Assembly (NCBI GenBank): GCA_034678805.1
Contig: JAXDBN010000109.1
Coordinates: forward strand, 1-17,004
Origin: PHAA01 sp034678805
Lineage (GTDB): Bacteria > Bacillota > Syntrophomonadia > Syntrophomonadales > Syntrophomonadaceae
Direction: 5' to 3'
Length of the DNA: 17,004 bases
The position numbers and the translations under genes were made by a program. Under the pieces are notes generated by a model, which was given only the letters and a program-made list of their open reading frames with translations, was not told the DNA's origin and ran no database searches. Positions 1-7,288 of the stretch are shown in pieces (positions within the stretch are counted from its first letter, which is position 1; each line of letters starts with the position of its first letter).

Positions 1-1167
1 CCCCTGCTGCTGTTTGCTGCGGCTTCCTTGTTAATGGGGCTATATGGCGGTCTCTATGATCCATCCTTTAACAATTACCTGGCCCAGACTCATAACGCCA
101 GTGCCCTGGCTCGCGGTGCCCTGGAATTTCCCCGCGAGCTGCCCGGTTTCCTGGTCGTATTCATTATAACCGCTCTGATGTTTCTAGCCGATACCCGCAT
201 TGCGGCCTTATCTGCCCTCTTAGTGGGGGTCGCCTTATGGGGCCAGGGATTCTTGTCTCCTGATCTCTCTTGGGTAGTAGTCTGGATGATCATCTGGAGT
301 ACCGGCGCCCATTTATATATGGCTATAACCCCTTCGATAGGGATTCGCCTGGCCAAAGCCGGTCAGGAAGGCCGCCGGCTGGGACAAATCGGATTTTTGG
401 AATCGCTGGGCGCTCTGGTTGGCCTGGCAACTGTATACTGGGGCGCTTCCCACTGGCATTTTTCTTTCCCGCTCATTTTTGGTTTGGCAGGAATATTTGC
501 AGTAATTGCAGCCTTTTGCCTCTTCCGGATCCAGGCTGAACCCCTGCTTAAGCCACCTCGGCGGGCGGTATTGAAAAAAGAATTTCGCTTGTTTTATGCC
601 CTAAATATCGTATTTGGAGCCCGTAAGCAGATTTTCTTGACCTTCGCACCCTGGGTATTGATAAGAGTCTTCGGCTGCGGGATAGAAACCTTTGCCATGC
701 TGGGTTTCATAGGCACAATACTGAGCCTGGTTTTCCGTCCCATGCTGGGCCGGGCTATTGATGCCTTTGGAGAACGAGTAATAATTTCCGCCGAATCTCT
801 GCTGCTGGTGATAATGAGTATCCTGTACGGTTTTTCTCCTTCATGGTTTAATCCCGAGACAGCGCTCCTCATTATCATGGCTTGCTACATAGCCGATCAA
901 CTCCTGTTTGCGGTGCGGATGGCCCGTACCACCTACCTCAACCGGATAGTTGACAACCAGGATGAACTGACTCCCGCTCTGTCTATGGGCTTGAGCCTGG
1001 ACCATGCGGTTTCCATGCTGATTCCGCTGGGTGGTGGTTTGCTCTGGACCTATTATGGTTATGTCCCGGTTTTCATCGTCTCCGGGATTTTAGCTCTGGC
1101 TAATTTGTTTCTGGCTGGCCTGATTCCGGCGCGGGAGACCAAAAGGATCATTATTTCTCAATCCTAA
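1..1167 (+). CDS. MFS-type transporter, 5' end cut by the window
   Basis: The reading frame is open from base 1, and the residues before the first ATG (base 28) already form part of a hydrophobic helix, so the true start lies left of the window. About 388 residues are visible. They form roughly 11 strongly hydrophobic segments. A charged central loop (around QAEPLLKPPRRAVLKKEF) separates two six-helix halves, and the basic cytoplasmic turn GRAIDAFGER resembles the conserved MFS loop between helices of the second half. This is the usual plan of a 12-helix major facilitator permease acting in the cytoplasmic membrane. The substrate cannot be told from the sequence. The gene is followed by lysA on the same strand after 188 bp that contain a separate candidate promoter, so a functional link to lysA is not implied. 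No terminator is evident after the stop. Confidence 0.8.
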   Translation, partial: PLLLFAAASLLMGLYGGLYDPSFNNYLAQTHNASALARGALEFPRELPGFLVVFIITALMFLADTRIAALSALLVGVALWGQGFLSPDLSWVVVWMIIWSTGAHLYMAITPSIGIRLAKAGQEGRRLGQIGFLESLGALVGLATVYWGASHWHFSFPLIFGLAGIFAVIAAFCLFRIQAEPLLKPPRRAVLKKEFRLFYALNIVFGARKQIFLTFAPWVLIRVFGCGIETFAMLGFIGTILSLVFRPMLGRAIDAFGERVIISAESLLLVIMSILYGFSPSWFNPETALLIIMACYIADQLLFAVRMARTTYLNRIVDNQDELTPALSMGLSLDHAVSMLIPLGGGLLWTYYGYVPVFIVSGILALANLFLAGLIPARETKRIIISQS

Positions 1168-1216
1168 TAGCTTAGGGTCTGATGATAAGCATACTTGTAT
1201 ACTTCTGTTTAGCTTA

Positions 1217-1246
1217 TTGCCAAATTATCGGGGTGTGAATTAAAAT
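1217..1246 (+). promoter_or_regulatory. Candidate sigma-A promoter of lysA
   Basis: TTGCCA (1217-1222) and TAAAAT (1241-1246) each match the -35/-10 consensus at five of six positions, with an 18-bp spacer. Transcription would start near 1253, giving a leader of about 100 nt. That leader contains a small GC hairpin (CGGCG 1285-1289 with CGCCG 1295-1299) just before the lysA ribosome site. No lysine-riboswitch features were recognised in this leader. Confidence 0.45.
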
Positions 1247-1355
1247 ATAAACACTTGTCTGGAGACTCATAACTTATCATTATGCGGCGTATGGCGCCGT
1301 AATATGTCGACAGGTGAACACCAATATCCTTGTTTGTAATTAAGGAGTGAATGAG

Positions 1356-2579
1356 TTGGCTTACGAAAATTTGGTCTTTGGAAAGAAAGACGTCCATGAG
1401 TTACTCAAGCAATTCGGCAGTCCCCTATATGTCTATGATGAAGAAATTCTCCGCCAAAGATGCCGGGAGATGAGGAACCTTCTGAAATACCCTCAATTCC
1501 GAGTCAATTATTCCGCCAAGGCCAATACCAATGTTGAACTTCTCAAGATCGTTGGTTCCGAAGACCTTGATGTCGACGGCATGTCACCGGGTGAAATGTA
1601 CCTGGAAATGAAAGCCGGTTTTCCACCTGAACGGATAACCTTTATCGGCAACAATGTTTCCCAGGATGAACTCCAGTTTGCAGTGGAAAGAGGTATCCTG
1701 GTCAGTGTGGACTCGCTTTCCCAGCTGATAACCCTGGGTGAGATCAATCGCGGCGGCCAGGTATGCCTTAGAATAAATCCCGGTATCGGCGCCGGGCATC
1801 ATGCCAAAGTGGTAACCGGGGGAAAGAAAGCCAAATTCGGAATCGCAGTCGAAGATCTTCCTTTGGCCCAGGAAATAGCCAGCCAGTATCAAATGACCAT
1901 AACCGGATTGAACCAACATATCGGTTCCCTGTTCCTTGAACCGGATGCTTATGTAGAAGCAGCTGGCTTTTTATTGGACACCGCCGCTGCCCTGCCCAGT
2001 GTGGAAATGGTTGACCTGGGCGGAGGATTTGGGATACCATACCGCCGTGGGGTTGAGCCGCGTCTCGATCTCGATGATCTGGGCGCCCGCCTTGATAACC
2101 TGATCAATAGCTGGGTTGCTGCCAACCGGCCTATTACGGTGCGGACCGAGCCCGGGCGCTATGTCGTAGCAGAATGCGGAGCTCTGCTGGGTACGGTTAC
2201 ATCGCTTAAGGAAAACTACAATACCTTTTTCGTGGGTACCGATATTGGCTTCAACATGCTGGTGCGCCCGGTTATGTACGACAGTTATCACGAGATCAGT
2301 GTAGCTCCGGCTCAGCAGCGAGCTTATGAGGTATATGATAAGCCGGTTTATGTGGTGGGTAATATCTGTGAAAGCGGCGACATACTGGTTCACGACCGGA
2401 CTGTACCCCACTGTGTGGAAGGCGACGCTCTAATTGTTCACGATGCCGGCGCTTACGGATTTGCCATGGCCAGCTCCTATAATTCCAGGCCTCTGCCGGC
2501 GGAGGTGCTTATAACAATGGATGGGGACGTTCGCCTCATTAGAAAGGCTCAAACATTAAAGGATCTTTGGCCTGATTAA
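1356..2579 (+). CDS. lysA: Diaminopimelate decarboxylase
   Basis: PLP-dependent fold-III decarboxylase that converts meso-diaminopimelate to L-lysine and CO2, the last step of lysine synthesis, in the cytoplasm. The PLP lysine is K55 in YSAKANTN. Also visible are HIGS, the phosphate-binding GGGFGIPY loop, EPGRYVV, the substrate arginine segment MLVRPVMYDSYH, the active-site ICESGDIL (C338, E339) and the C-terminal GAYGFAMASSYNSRPLPAEVL, all typical of LysA. I choose TTG at 1356 (407 aa): AAGGAG at 1342-1347 lies 8 nt before it, whereas the in-frame GTG at 1347 overlaps that ribosome site. The length is normal for the family. A perfect terminator follows. No other lysine-pathway gene is nearby. 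A related fold-III decarboxylase acting on another substrate is the main alternative, but the motif set favours LysA. Confidence 0.88.
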   Translation: MAYENLVFGKKDVHELLKQFGSPLYVYDEEILRQRCREMRNLLKYPQFRVNYSAKANTNVELLKIVGSEDLDVDGMSPGEMYLEMKAGFPPERITFIGNNVSQDELQFAVERGILVSVDSLSQLITLGEINRGGQVCLRINPGIGAGHHAKVVTGGKKAKFGIAVEDLPLAQEIASQYQMTITGLNQHIGSLFLEPDAYVEAAGFLLDTAAALPSVEMVDLGGGFGIPYRRGVEPRLDLDDLGARLDNLINSWVAANRPITVRTEPGRYVVAECGALLGTVTSLKENYNTFFVGTDIGFNMLVRPVMYDSYHEISVAPAQQRAYEVYDKPVYVVGNICESGDILVHDRTVPHCVEGDALIVHDAGAYGFAMASSYNSRPLPAEVLITMDGDVRLIRKAQTLKDLWPD

Positions 2580-2591
2580 TTTGATTTATAT

Positions 2592-2620
2592 AAGGAGGGG
2601 CAATTAGCCCCTCCTTTTTT
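2592..2620 (+). terminator. Intrinsic terminator of lysA
   Basis: A perfect 10-bp stem (AAGGAGGGGC 2592-2601 with GCCCCTCCTT 2607-2616) and a 5-nt loop are followed directly by more Ts to 2620. It lies 12 bp after the lysA stop and before the convergent hydrolase gene. The minus-strand tail is AT-rich but lacks a U run, so it mainly serves lysA. Confidence 0.93.
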
Positions 2621-2660
2621 CGTACATCAGACTTTTAACATTTATTTCTACTCCAATTTA

Positions 2661-3341
2661 TTAATACCGATCTAAATATCCTTCAATATATCTTCTTACT
2701 TCCCTGGCTGGCTGATATATCCCGAAATGGCCTTCACAGAGGATATCAGCCTGTAAATCCAGCAGTTCCCGCATCGATTGACGCCATTGCTTTATATCAG
2801 AGCCCCATTCCTTGTTAAAGGGGCCGTGAATATCCTGCCCGAACAGCACCCTTTGTCCATCTATATCCACATAAACCGATATCCCTCCAGGTGTATGTCC
2901 CGGAGTAAACAAGCAGTATAAATCGAGATCGCCAACCCGGACTTTTTCCAGTTTATCGTGTAAAACCTTGTCTACCGCCACCTTTTTATAGTCCACCCGG
3001 TACCAGCTGGCCGCAGTCAAATGAGGAAGCCCCTCCTGGATGGCGGGCAGTTCCAACTGGTGGGCAACCACCTGCGCCTGCAGCCGCTCCTGCAAATCCC
3101 GCAAACCACCAATATGATCGATATGCCCGTGGGTAGCAATGATATATTTGATGGCCCCGGCGTCTATGCCATTTTGGAGCATATTATCAATCAGCTGTGA
3201 GCTGCTCTTGCCTGCCCCGACGTCTATCAGCACCGACTCATTGCCGCCGTCCACCAGGTAAACACAGCAGTCATCCGGATGGGATAATCTCCCCCCTCCA
3301 ATTTGATATACACCTTCACAGATCTTAGGGATTTTTTTCAT
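2661..3341 (-). CDS. Metallo-beta-lactamase-fold hydrolase
   Basis: A 226-residue cytoplasmic-type protein with no signal peptide. The metal-binding motif HGHIDH is at H71, H73, D75 and H76. Further ligand candidates are H149 (FTPGHTPGG), D170 (FGQDIHGP) and H205 (EGHFGIY). This is the full binuclear metal set of the glyoxalase II-like branch of the superfamily. These enzymes hydrolyse thioesters, lactones or phosphoesters, or act as redox proteins; the substrate here is not predictable. I choose ATG at 3341, because GGAGG lies 7 nt upstream; the frame extends a further 28 codons upstream, but those residues (basic, Cys-containing) do not belong to the fold. It is divergent from the sigma-54 activator gene, with 158 bp between the two starts, so shared regulation is possible but unproven. 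Confidence 0.85.
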   Translation of the reverse strand: MKKIPKICEGVYQIGGGRLSHPDDCCVYLVDGGNESVLIDVGAGKSSSQLIDNMLQNGIDAGAIKYIIATHGHIDHIGGLRDLQERLQAQVVAHQLELPAIQEGLPHLTAASWYRVDYKKVAVDKVLHDKLEKVRVGDLDLYCLFTPGHTPGGISVYVDIDGQRVLFGQDIHGPFNKEWGSDIKQWRQSMRELLDLQADILCEGHFGIYQPAREVRRYIEGYLDRY

Positions 3342-3373
3342 ATGCCTGCCTCCAATAAATACATAGGACCCTG

Positions 3374-3385
3374 CTCTCCTATTTT
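3374..3385. promoter_or_regulatory. Single copy of the CTCTCCTATTTT element
   Basis: The 12-mer CTCTCCTATTTT in the divergent region upstream of the activator gene is identical to the left half and loop of the perfect dyad at 5630-5648 downstream of the same gene. TAGGA at 3364-3368 and TCCTA at 3377-3381 also form a short dyad here. It may be a half-site for the activator (autoregulation). This is inference from shared sequence only. Confidence 0.3.
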
Positions 3386-3418
3386 CGCACAAAATACATT
3401 TGGGCTTCAATTTTCTCT

Positions 3419-3447
3419 TTGGCAATCACCCAGAAACGTAGTATGGT
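3419..3447 (+). promoter_or_regulatory. Candidate sigma-A promoter of the PAS/sigma-54 activator gene
   Basis: TTGGCA (3419-3424, five of six matches) and TATGGT (3442-3447, four of six) are separated by 17 bp. The start would be near 3454, about 46 nt before the chosen ATG. A second TTGACA at 3455-3460 has no -10 that would leave the ribosome site on the transcript, so it is less likely. Confidence 0.35.
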
Positions 3448-3499
3448 ATTAGTATTGACAGGCATCAAGATACTTCGATTTAACGCAGGAGGCCGTGGC

Positions 3500-5599
3500 A
3501 TGTCTCAGACCAATTACGAAATTATGGCAACCTATGAGGCCTTAATAAGAAGTCCCTACATGGCTTTGGTGATTGTAGACAAGGAAGGTACTATTACATT
3601 AATGAATGACACCTTCCTGGAAAGTCTTAATTTGACCCGGTCTGATGTTATTGGCAAACACGTCCTGGAAATACTGCCTCATTCCAAACTCCCGGAAGTA
3701 TTGGCTACCGGAAGAGTTGACAAGGCTGATATCTGGCCTATTAATGATCAGGACACCATAGTCACCAGGGTTCCCATTATCAGAGATGGCGAGATAATCG
3801 GTGCTATCGGGCAAAGCTTGGCCCTGGATATGTCCGGAGCCAAGATCTTTATGAAAAGGCTGGAGGAAAACCAGCGGGAATTTGAGACCTTCATCGAAGG
3901 CCTTATTGAAAGCCCTTATCTCATCTACGTGATAATAAACCGTAAAGGTATAGTGACTGCCATCAACCAGACCTATCTTGATATCCTGGAAATGAGAAGA
4001 GAAGATGTAATCGGGCACTTTATTCTCGATATAACTCCTAATTCAAAGCTGCCTGATATTATCCGCACGGGCCGGATAGATAAAGCTGATTTCTGGACCG
4101 TCCGGGGTCATGAGACTATAGTTACCCGGTTGCCTATAAAAAGGGACGGCAAAATTGTGGGTGCCATTGGACAAAGCCTATTCCTGGACTACTCCGGGGC
4201 CCGGGTATTGATGGAGAAAATGCGGGATACCGAACAGGAATTTGCCACCATCGTAGAGGGTCTCATTGAAAGCCCCTACATGGTCTATGTGATTGTGGAC
4301 AAGGATGGGAAAATAACCGCCATGAACCAGACCTACCTCGATATCCTTGGATATACCAAGGAGCAGGTAATCGGCCAGTATATCCTGGACATCTCGCCCA
4401 CCTCTGAACTGCCTGAAATCCTAGCCACCGGCCGGGTCGACAAGGCCGATATATTTATGATTAATGGCCGTGAGACCATCGTCACCCGCTTGCCTATTAT
4501 AAAGGATGGCCAGATAATCGGTGCGATTGGCAAAAGCCTCTTTTTGGACATGTCCGGGGTGCGGATTTTGACCAATAGAATCCAGGAGACCGAGAAAGAG
4601 CTGAATGCTTATAAAGAAGAGGTCCGGAACTTTTATAAGGCTAAATGGCAGTTCCCCAACCTAATTGGACAGTGCCCGGAGTTCCTGGCCGTAAAAGCAT
4701 TAGCCGAACACGTATCCCAGACCAACAGTACTCTGTTGATCACTGGTGAGAGCGGGACCGGCAAAGAATTGTTTGCTCAAGCCATCCATAACGCCAGCAG
4801 CCGGGGCTGCGGACCTTTTATACGAATAAACTGCGCGGCCCTGCCGGATAACCTGCTGGAATCAGAATTATTTGGATATGAAGACGGCGCCTTTACTGGA
4901 GCTCGCAGAGGCGGCAAACCCGGCAAATTCGAACTGGCTCAGGGAGGAACCATCTTCCTGGATGAAATCGGCGATATGCCCCTGACCATGCAAACCAAAC
5001 TATTATCGGTTCTGCAGGAAAGGTCGGTGGAACGGGTGGGAGGGACCGCCCCAATCCCGGTAGATGTGAGAGTGATCGCCGCCACTAACCGCAACCTGGA
5101 AGAAATGGTCCGGGAACAAAAATTCCGGCAGGATTTATACTATCGTCTTAACGTGGTCCGGCTGGCTATTCCCCCGCTGCGCAGCCGCCTGGGCGACATC
5201 CCCTACCTGACCAGGTATATCGTCAATATCCTTAACCGGGATCTTAAGACCAATATAATGGAGATTACCAAAGGGGCCTACCCGCTCCTGCAGGATTATG
5301 AATGGCCCGGTAACGTGCGGGAACTGTATAATCTCCTGGAACAAGCTGTTAATCTGGCCCAGATGGAAGGCATAGATTACCTTACCTCTCGCCACTTCCC
5401 GTCCCTGGCTAAGAAGCCCCTCACCGCTCCGGTGTTGGGCCAAACCCAAAACCTGGCCGAGACCATGGAGGAACTCGAAAAACGTATGATCCAGGAGGCT
5501 TTGGAAAATAACCAGGGCAATAAAACCCAAACCGCAAAACAACTGGGCATGCATAGCTCGGCATTATATCGTAAGCTGTCCAAATATGGTCTGGACTAA
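3500..5599 (+). CDS. Sigma-54-dependent transcriptional activator with three PAS modules
   Basis: A 699-residue enhancer-binding protein that should remodel sigma-54 RNA polymerase by ATP hydrolysis. Residues 18-377 are three consecutive PAS modules, each exactly 120 residues, sharing blocks such as DVIG, LPE(V/I)LATGR, DKAD, TIVTR and GAIG. A helical linker follows, then the AAA+ domain: Walker A GESGTGKE (416-423), the sigma-54 contact loop GAFTGA (463-468) and Walker B IFLDEIGD (485-492). A Fis-type helix-turn-helix ends the protein (about 663-699). ATG 3500 is preferred because AGGAGG (3487-3492) precedes it by 7 nt; the upstream in-frame extension to 3419 lacks a good ribosome site. There is no receiver domain, GAF domain or membrane segment, so it probably senses a cytoplasmic small molecule or redox state through PAS. 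The adjacent -24/-12 promoter and beta-oxidation genes are its likely target. The ligand is unknown. Confidence 0.92.
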   Translation: MSQTNYEIMATYEALIRSPYMALVIVDKEGTITLMNDTFLESLNLTRSDVIGKHVLEILPHSKLPEVLATGRVDKADIWPINDQDTIVTRVPIIRDGEIIGAIGQSLALDMSGAKIFMKRLEENQREFETFIEGLIESPYLIYVIINRKGIVTAINQTYLDILEMRREDVIGHFILDITPNSKLPDIIRTGRIDKADFWTVRGHETIVTRLPIKRDGKIVGAIGQSLFLDYSGARVLMEKMRDTEQEFATIVEGLIESPYMVYVIVDKDGKITAMNQTYLDILGYTKEQVIGQYILDISPTSELPEILATGRVDKADIFMINGRETIVTRLPIIKDGQIIGAIGKSLFLDMSGVRILTNRIQETEKELNAYKEEVRNFYKAKWQFPNLIGQCPEFLAVKALAEHVSQTNSTLLITGESGTGKELFAQAIHNASSRGCGPFIRINCAALPDNLLESELFGYEDGAFTGARRGGKPGKFELAQGGTIFLDEIGDMPLTMQTKLLSVLQERSVERVGGTAPIPVDVRVIAATNRNLEEMVREQKFRQDLYYRLNVVRLAIPPLRSRLGDIPYLTRYIVNILNRDLKTNIMEITKGAYPLLQDYEWPGNVRELYNLLEQAVNLAQMEGIDYLTSRHFPSLAKKPLTAPVLGQTQNLAETMEELEKRMIQEALENNQGNKTQTAKQLGMHSSALYRKLSKYGLD
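3551..4630 (+). repeat. Three in-frame 360-bp repeats encoding the PAS modules
   Basis: The codons for Ser-Pro-Tyr that open each module fall at 3551, 3911 and 4271, an exact 360-bp period with no insertions or deletions through each conserved block. By eye, modules 1 and 3 are about 65% identical in protein over their first 100 residues. The DNA is much more diverged, chiefly at third positions. The last roughly 20 residues of unit 3 depart as it passes into the AAA+ linker. Confidence 0.9.
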
Positions 5600-5629
5600 A
5601 AAGTCACGTCATCTCTAATAGGATACATA

Positions 5630-5648
5630 CTCTCCTATTTTAGGAGAG
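5630..5648. promoter_or_regulatory. 19-bp perfect dyad, candidate activator binding site
   Basis: CTCTCCTATTTTAGGAGAG has perfect 8-bp arms around TTT. It lies about 190 bp upstream of the predicted sigma-54 transcription start, within the usual range for enhancer-binding protein sites. The left half recurs upstream of the activator's own gene (3374-3385). As RNA it would be a hairpin 30 nt after the activator stop, but no U tract follows, so it is a poor terminator. Confidence 0.45.
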
Positions 5649-5744
5649 CGGCAAAAGCCCATTACATCAAACAAACTTCACTTTTGAAATCTTATCCCTC
5701 CCAAATCATAATCAACCTTACATTAGCCTAAGGAATTCGATTGG

Positions 5745-5778
5745 GGGCATTCCTGCTGCAATTGCAGCAGGCATGCCC
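5745..5778. promoter_or_regulatory. 34-bp near-perfect palindrome: operator or terminator
   Basis: The 20-bp core CCTGCTGCAATTGCAGCAGG (5752-5771) is a perfect palindrome. After one mismatch (5751/5772), the arms GGGCAT (5745-5750) and ATGCCC (5773-5778) extend it. It sits about 75 bp before the predicted sigma-54 start, so it could be an upstream activating sequence. The right arm is followed by TTTT, so it could also end transcription of the activator gene 150 bp after its stop. The sequence does not decide between these roles. Confidence 0.55.
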
Positions 5779-5810
5779 TTTTGGCCATTTCGGTCAACCA
5801 TCTCAAAAGC

Positions 5811-5827
5811 TGGCATGAGAATTGCTT
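5811..5827 (+). promoter_or_regulatory. Sigma-54 (-24/-12) promoter of the thiolase operon
   Basis: TGGCATGAGAATTGCTT fits the consensus TGGCACG-N4-TTGCW with a single mismatch. The invariant GG (5812-5813) and GC (5824-5825) are exactly 10 bp apart. Transcription would start near 5837, leaving a leader of about 185 nt before the thiolase ATG. The gene immediately upstream encodes the activator class that such promoters require, and candidate enhancer dyads lie 50-180 bp upstream of the -24 element. Confidence 0.82.
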
Positions 5828-6021
5828 TTGTATTATGGAAACCCTTTCAGATTTGTTTCTATTATTTAGAGTTTCGCTGCAAACAGATTTGATCGCTATC
5901 TTCACAAGAGGAGGTGATTCCAGGTCTCCCCGTCGATGTCCTCCCCCAGTTGTTGGTTTCAAGCTGTTTGGATCTAACCGATACCACTAGTTATACCTAA
6001 AAATTATGGAGGTGTTTTTTA

Positions 6022-7227
6022 ATGGAAACCAAAGATGTAGTAATCGTAAGCTTGTGTCGAACCCCCATAGGAAGGTTCATGGGCAGCCTTAAAGATGTTT
6101 CAGTCAAAGATCTGGCCATAACTGCCGGCGCCGAAGCTATTAAAAGAGCCGGTATAGCCGCCAGCAGCATCGACGAACTGATTCTCGGGCAGATTTACCC
6201 TCACTTTCAAGGATCACTGCCATCCCGGCAGGTAGCCATGGCTTTAGGCTTACCGGTTACCAGCAATGCCTGCAACGTCAATCAGAATTGTGCATCCGGG
6301 ATGAGGGCCCTGGAAATCATCTGTGACAAAATCGCTCTGGGCAAGATAGACATTGGTCTGGTAATCGGTGCAGAAAGCATGACCAACCCTCCTTATATGC
6401 TGGAAAAAGCCCGCATGGGATACCGTATGGGACCTGGAAAACTGGAAGATGCCATGCTTTATGACGGCCTGGTTTGTAAGCTGGCCAACGGTCATATGGG
6501 CATAACTGCGGAAAACGTAGCGGCAAAATATGGAATTACCCGTGAGGAATGCGACGCCCTGGCACTTACCAGCCATCAAAATGCAACGGCCGCTATGCAA
6601 AACGGCATATTTAAACGGGAAATTGTTCCGGTCGAACTTAAAAGTAAAAAAGGCGTTAAACTCTTCGAGAACGATGAACATATGATCCCTGATGCCAGTC
6701 TGGAATCAATGGCCAAATTGCCGCCCGCATTCAAAAAAGACGGGGTGGTAACTGCCGCCAATGCATCGGGAATCAATGACGCAGCCGCAGCTGCAGTGGT
6801 TATGTCCAAGGAAAAGGCTCTGGAATTGGGAATCAAGCCCTTGCTGAAGATGATTACCATCGTAGGCGAAGGGGTTGACGCGAATGTTATGGGACTGGGA
6901 CCCGCAGTAGCCATACCTAAGGCACTTAAACAGGCTGGTATGAAATATGAAGATATTGATTACTGGGAAATTAACGAAGCATTTGCGGCCCAATTCCTGG
7001 GTGTTGGCAGAATGCTCAAAGAAGAATTCGGGATAGATTTGGATATGTCCAAGACCAACCACAACGGTTCCGGGATTGGGCTGGGGCATCCCGTAGGAGC
7101 AACAGCGCTGCGCATAATAGTGTCAATGTACTATGAAATGGAACGTCTGGGGCTAACCCTCGGCGGCGCCTCCCTCTGTGTTGGCGGCGGCTCGGCAATG
7201 GCTTCTCTGTGGACCAGGGATATCTAA
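6022..7227 (+). CDS. Acetyl-CoA C-acetyltransferase (thiolase)
   Basis: A 401-residue thiolase that cleaves acetoacetyl-CoA (or condenses acetyl-CoA). C90 in NQNCASGMRAL is the acyl-accepting cysteine. H356 in GLGHPVGA and C386 in LCVGGG complete the catalytic set, and NEAFAAQ is present. Length and motif spacing match the biosynthetic/short-chain thiolase family. ATG 6022 follows GGAGGTG (6008-6014) by 7 nt. The 3-hydroxybutyryl-CoA dehydrogenase follows 61 bp downstream without a terminator, so they are probably co-transcribed from the -24/-12 promoter at 5811. In this setting the expected direction is thiolysis of acetoacetyl-CoA to acetyl-CoA. A somewhat broader chain-length range is possible. 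It corresponds to enzymes often named AtoB or ThlA, but I do not assign one symbol. Confidence 0.92.
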   Translation: METKDVVIVSLCRTPIGRFMGSLKDVSVKDLAITAGAEAIKRAGIAASSIDELILGQIYPHFQGSLPSRQVAMALGLPVTSNACNVNQNCASGMRALEIICDKIALGKIDIGLVIGAESMTNPPYMLEKARMGYRMGPGKLEDAMLYDGLVCKLANGHMGITAENVAAKYGITREECDALALTSHQNATAAMQNGIFKREIVPVELKSKKGVKLFENDEHMIPDASLESMAKLPPAFKKDGVVTAANASGINDAAAAAVVMSKEKALELGIKPLLKMITIVGEGVDANVMGLGPAVAIPKALKQAGMKYEDIDYWEINEAFAAQFLGVGRMLKEEFGIDLDMSKTNHNGSGIGLGHPVGATALRIIVSMYYEMERLGLTLGGASLCVGGGSAMASLWTRDI

Positions 7228-7288
7228 GTACCGATATAAATATTACAGCCTATCTGGCTACAATTACTAAAAATAGGGAGGGGAAACT

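Larger units (their letters stand above)
5600..6021. other. Regulatory intergenic region between the activator and thiolase genes
   Basis: 422 bp without a convincing gene. In order it holds the 19-bp dyad at 5630-5648, a long near-palindrome at 5745-5778, the -24/-12 promoter at 5811-5827, and a leader of about 185 nt. The leader contains an unused but perfect Shine-Dalgarno-like run at 5909-5918 before the true thiolase ribosome site (GGAGGTG 6008-6014). Confidence 0.75.

Noticed and set aside
1347..1355. GTG at 1347 as the lysA start.
   Set aside because: It overlaps the only ribosome site (AAGGAG 1342-1347); TTG 1356 has correct spacing.
3455..3460. TTGACA, a perfect -35 box, upstream of the activator gene.
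   Set aside because: At 16-18 bp spacing there is either no -10, or one that would start transcription inside the ribosome site.
5781..5990. A 69-codon open frame in the thiolase leader.
   Set aside because: It begins upstream of the predicted sigma-54 transcription start, has no ribosome site, and its residue pattern resembles no protein; it is a chance frame.
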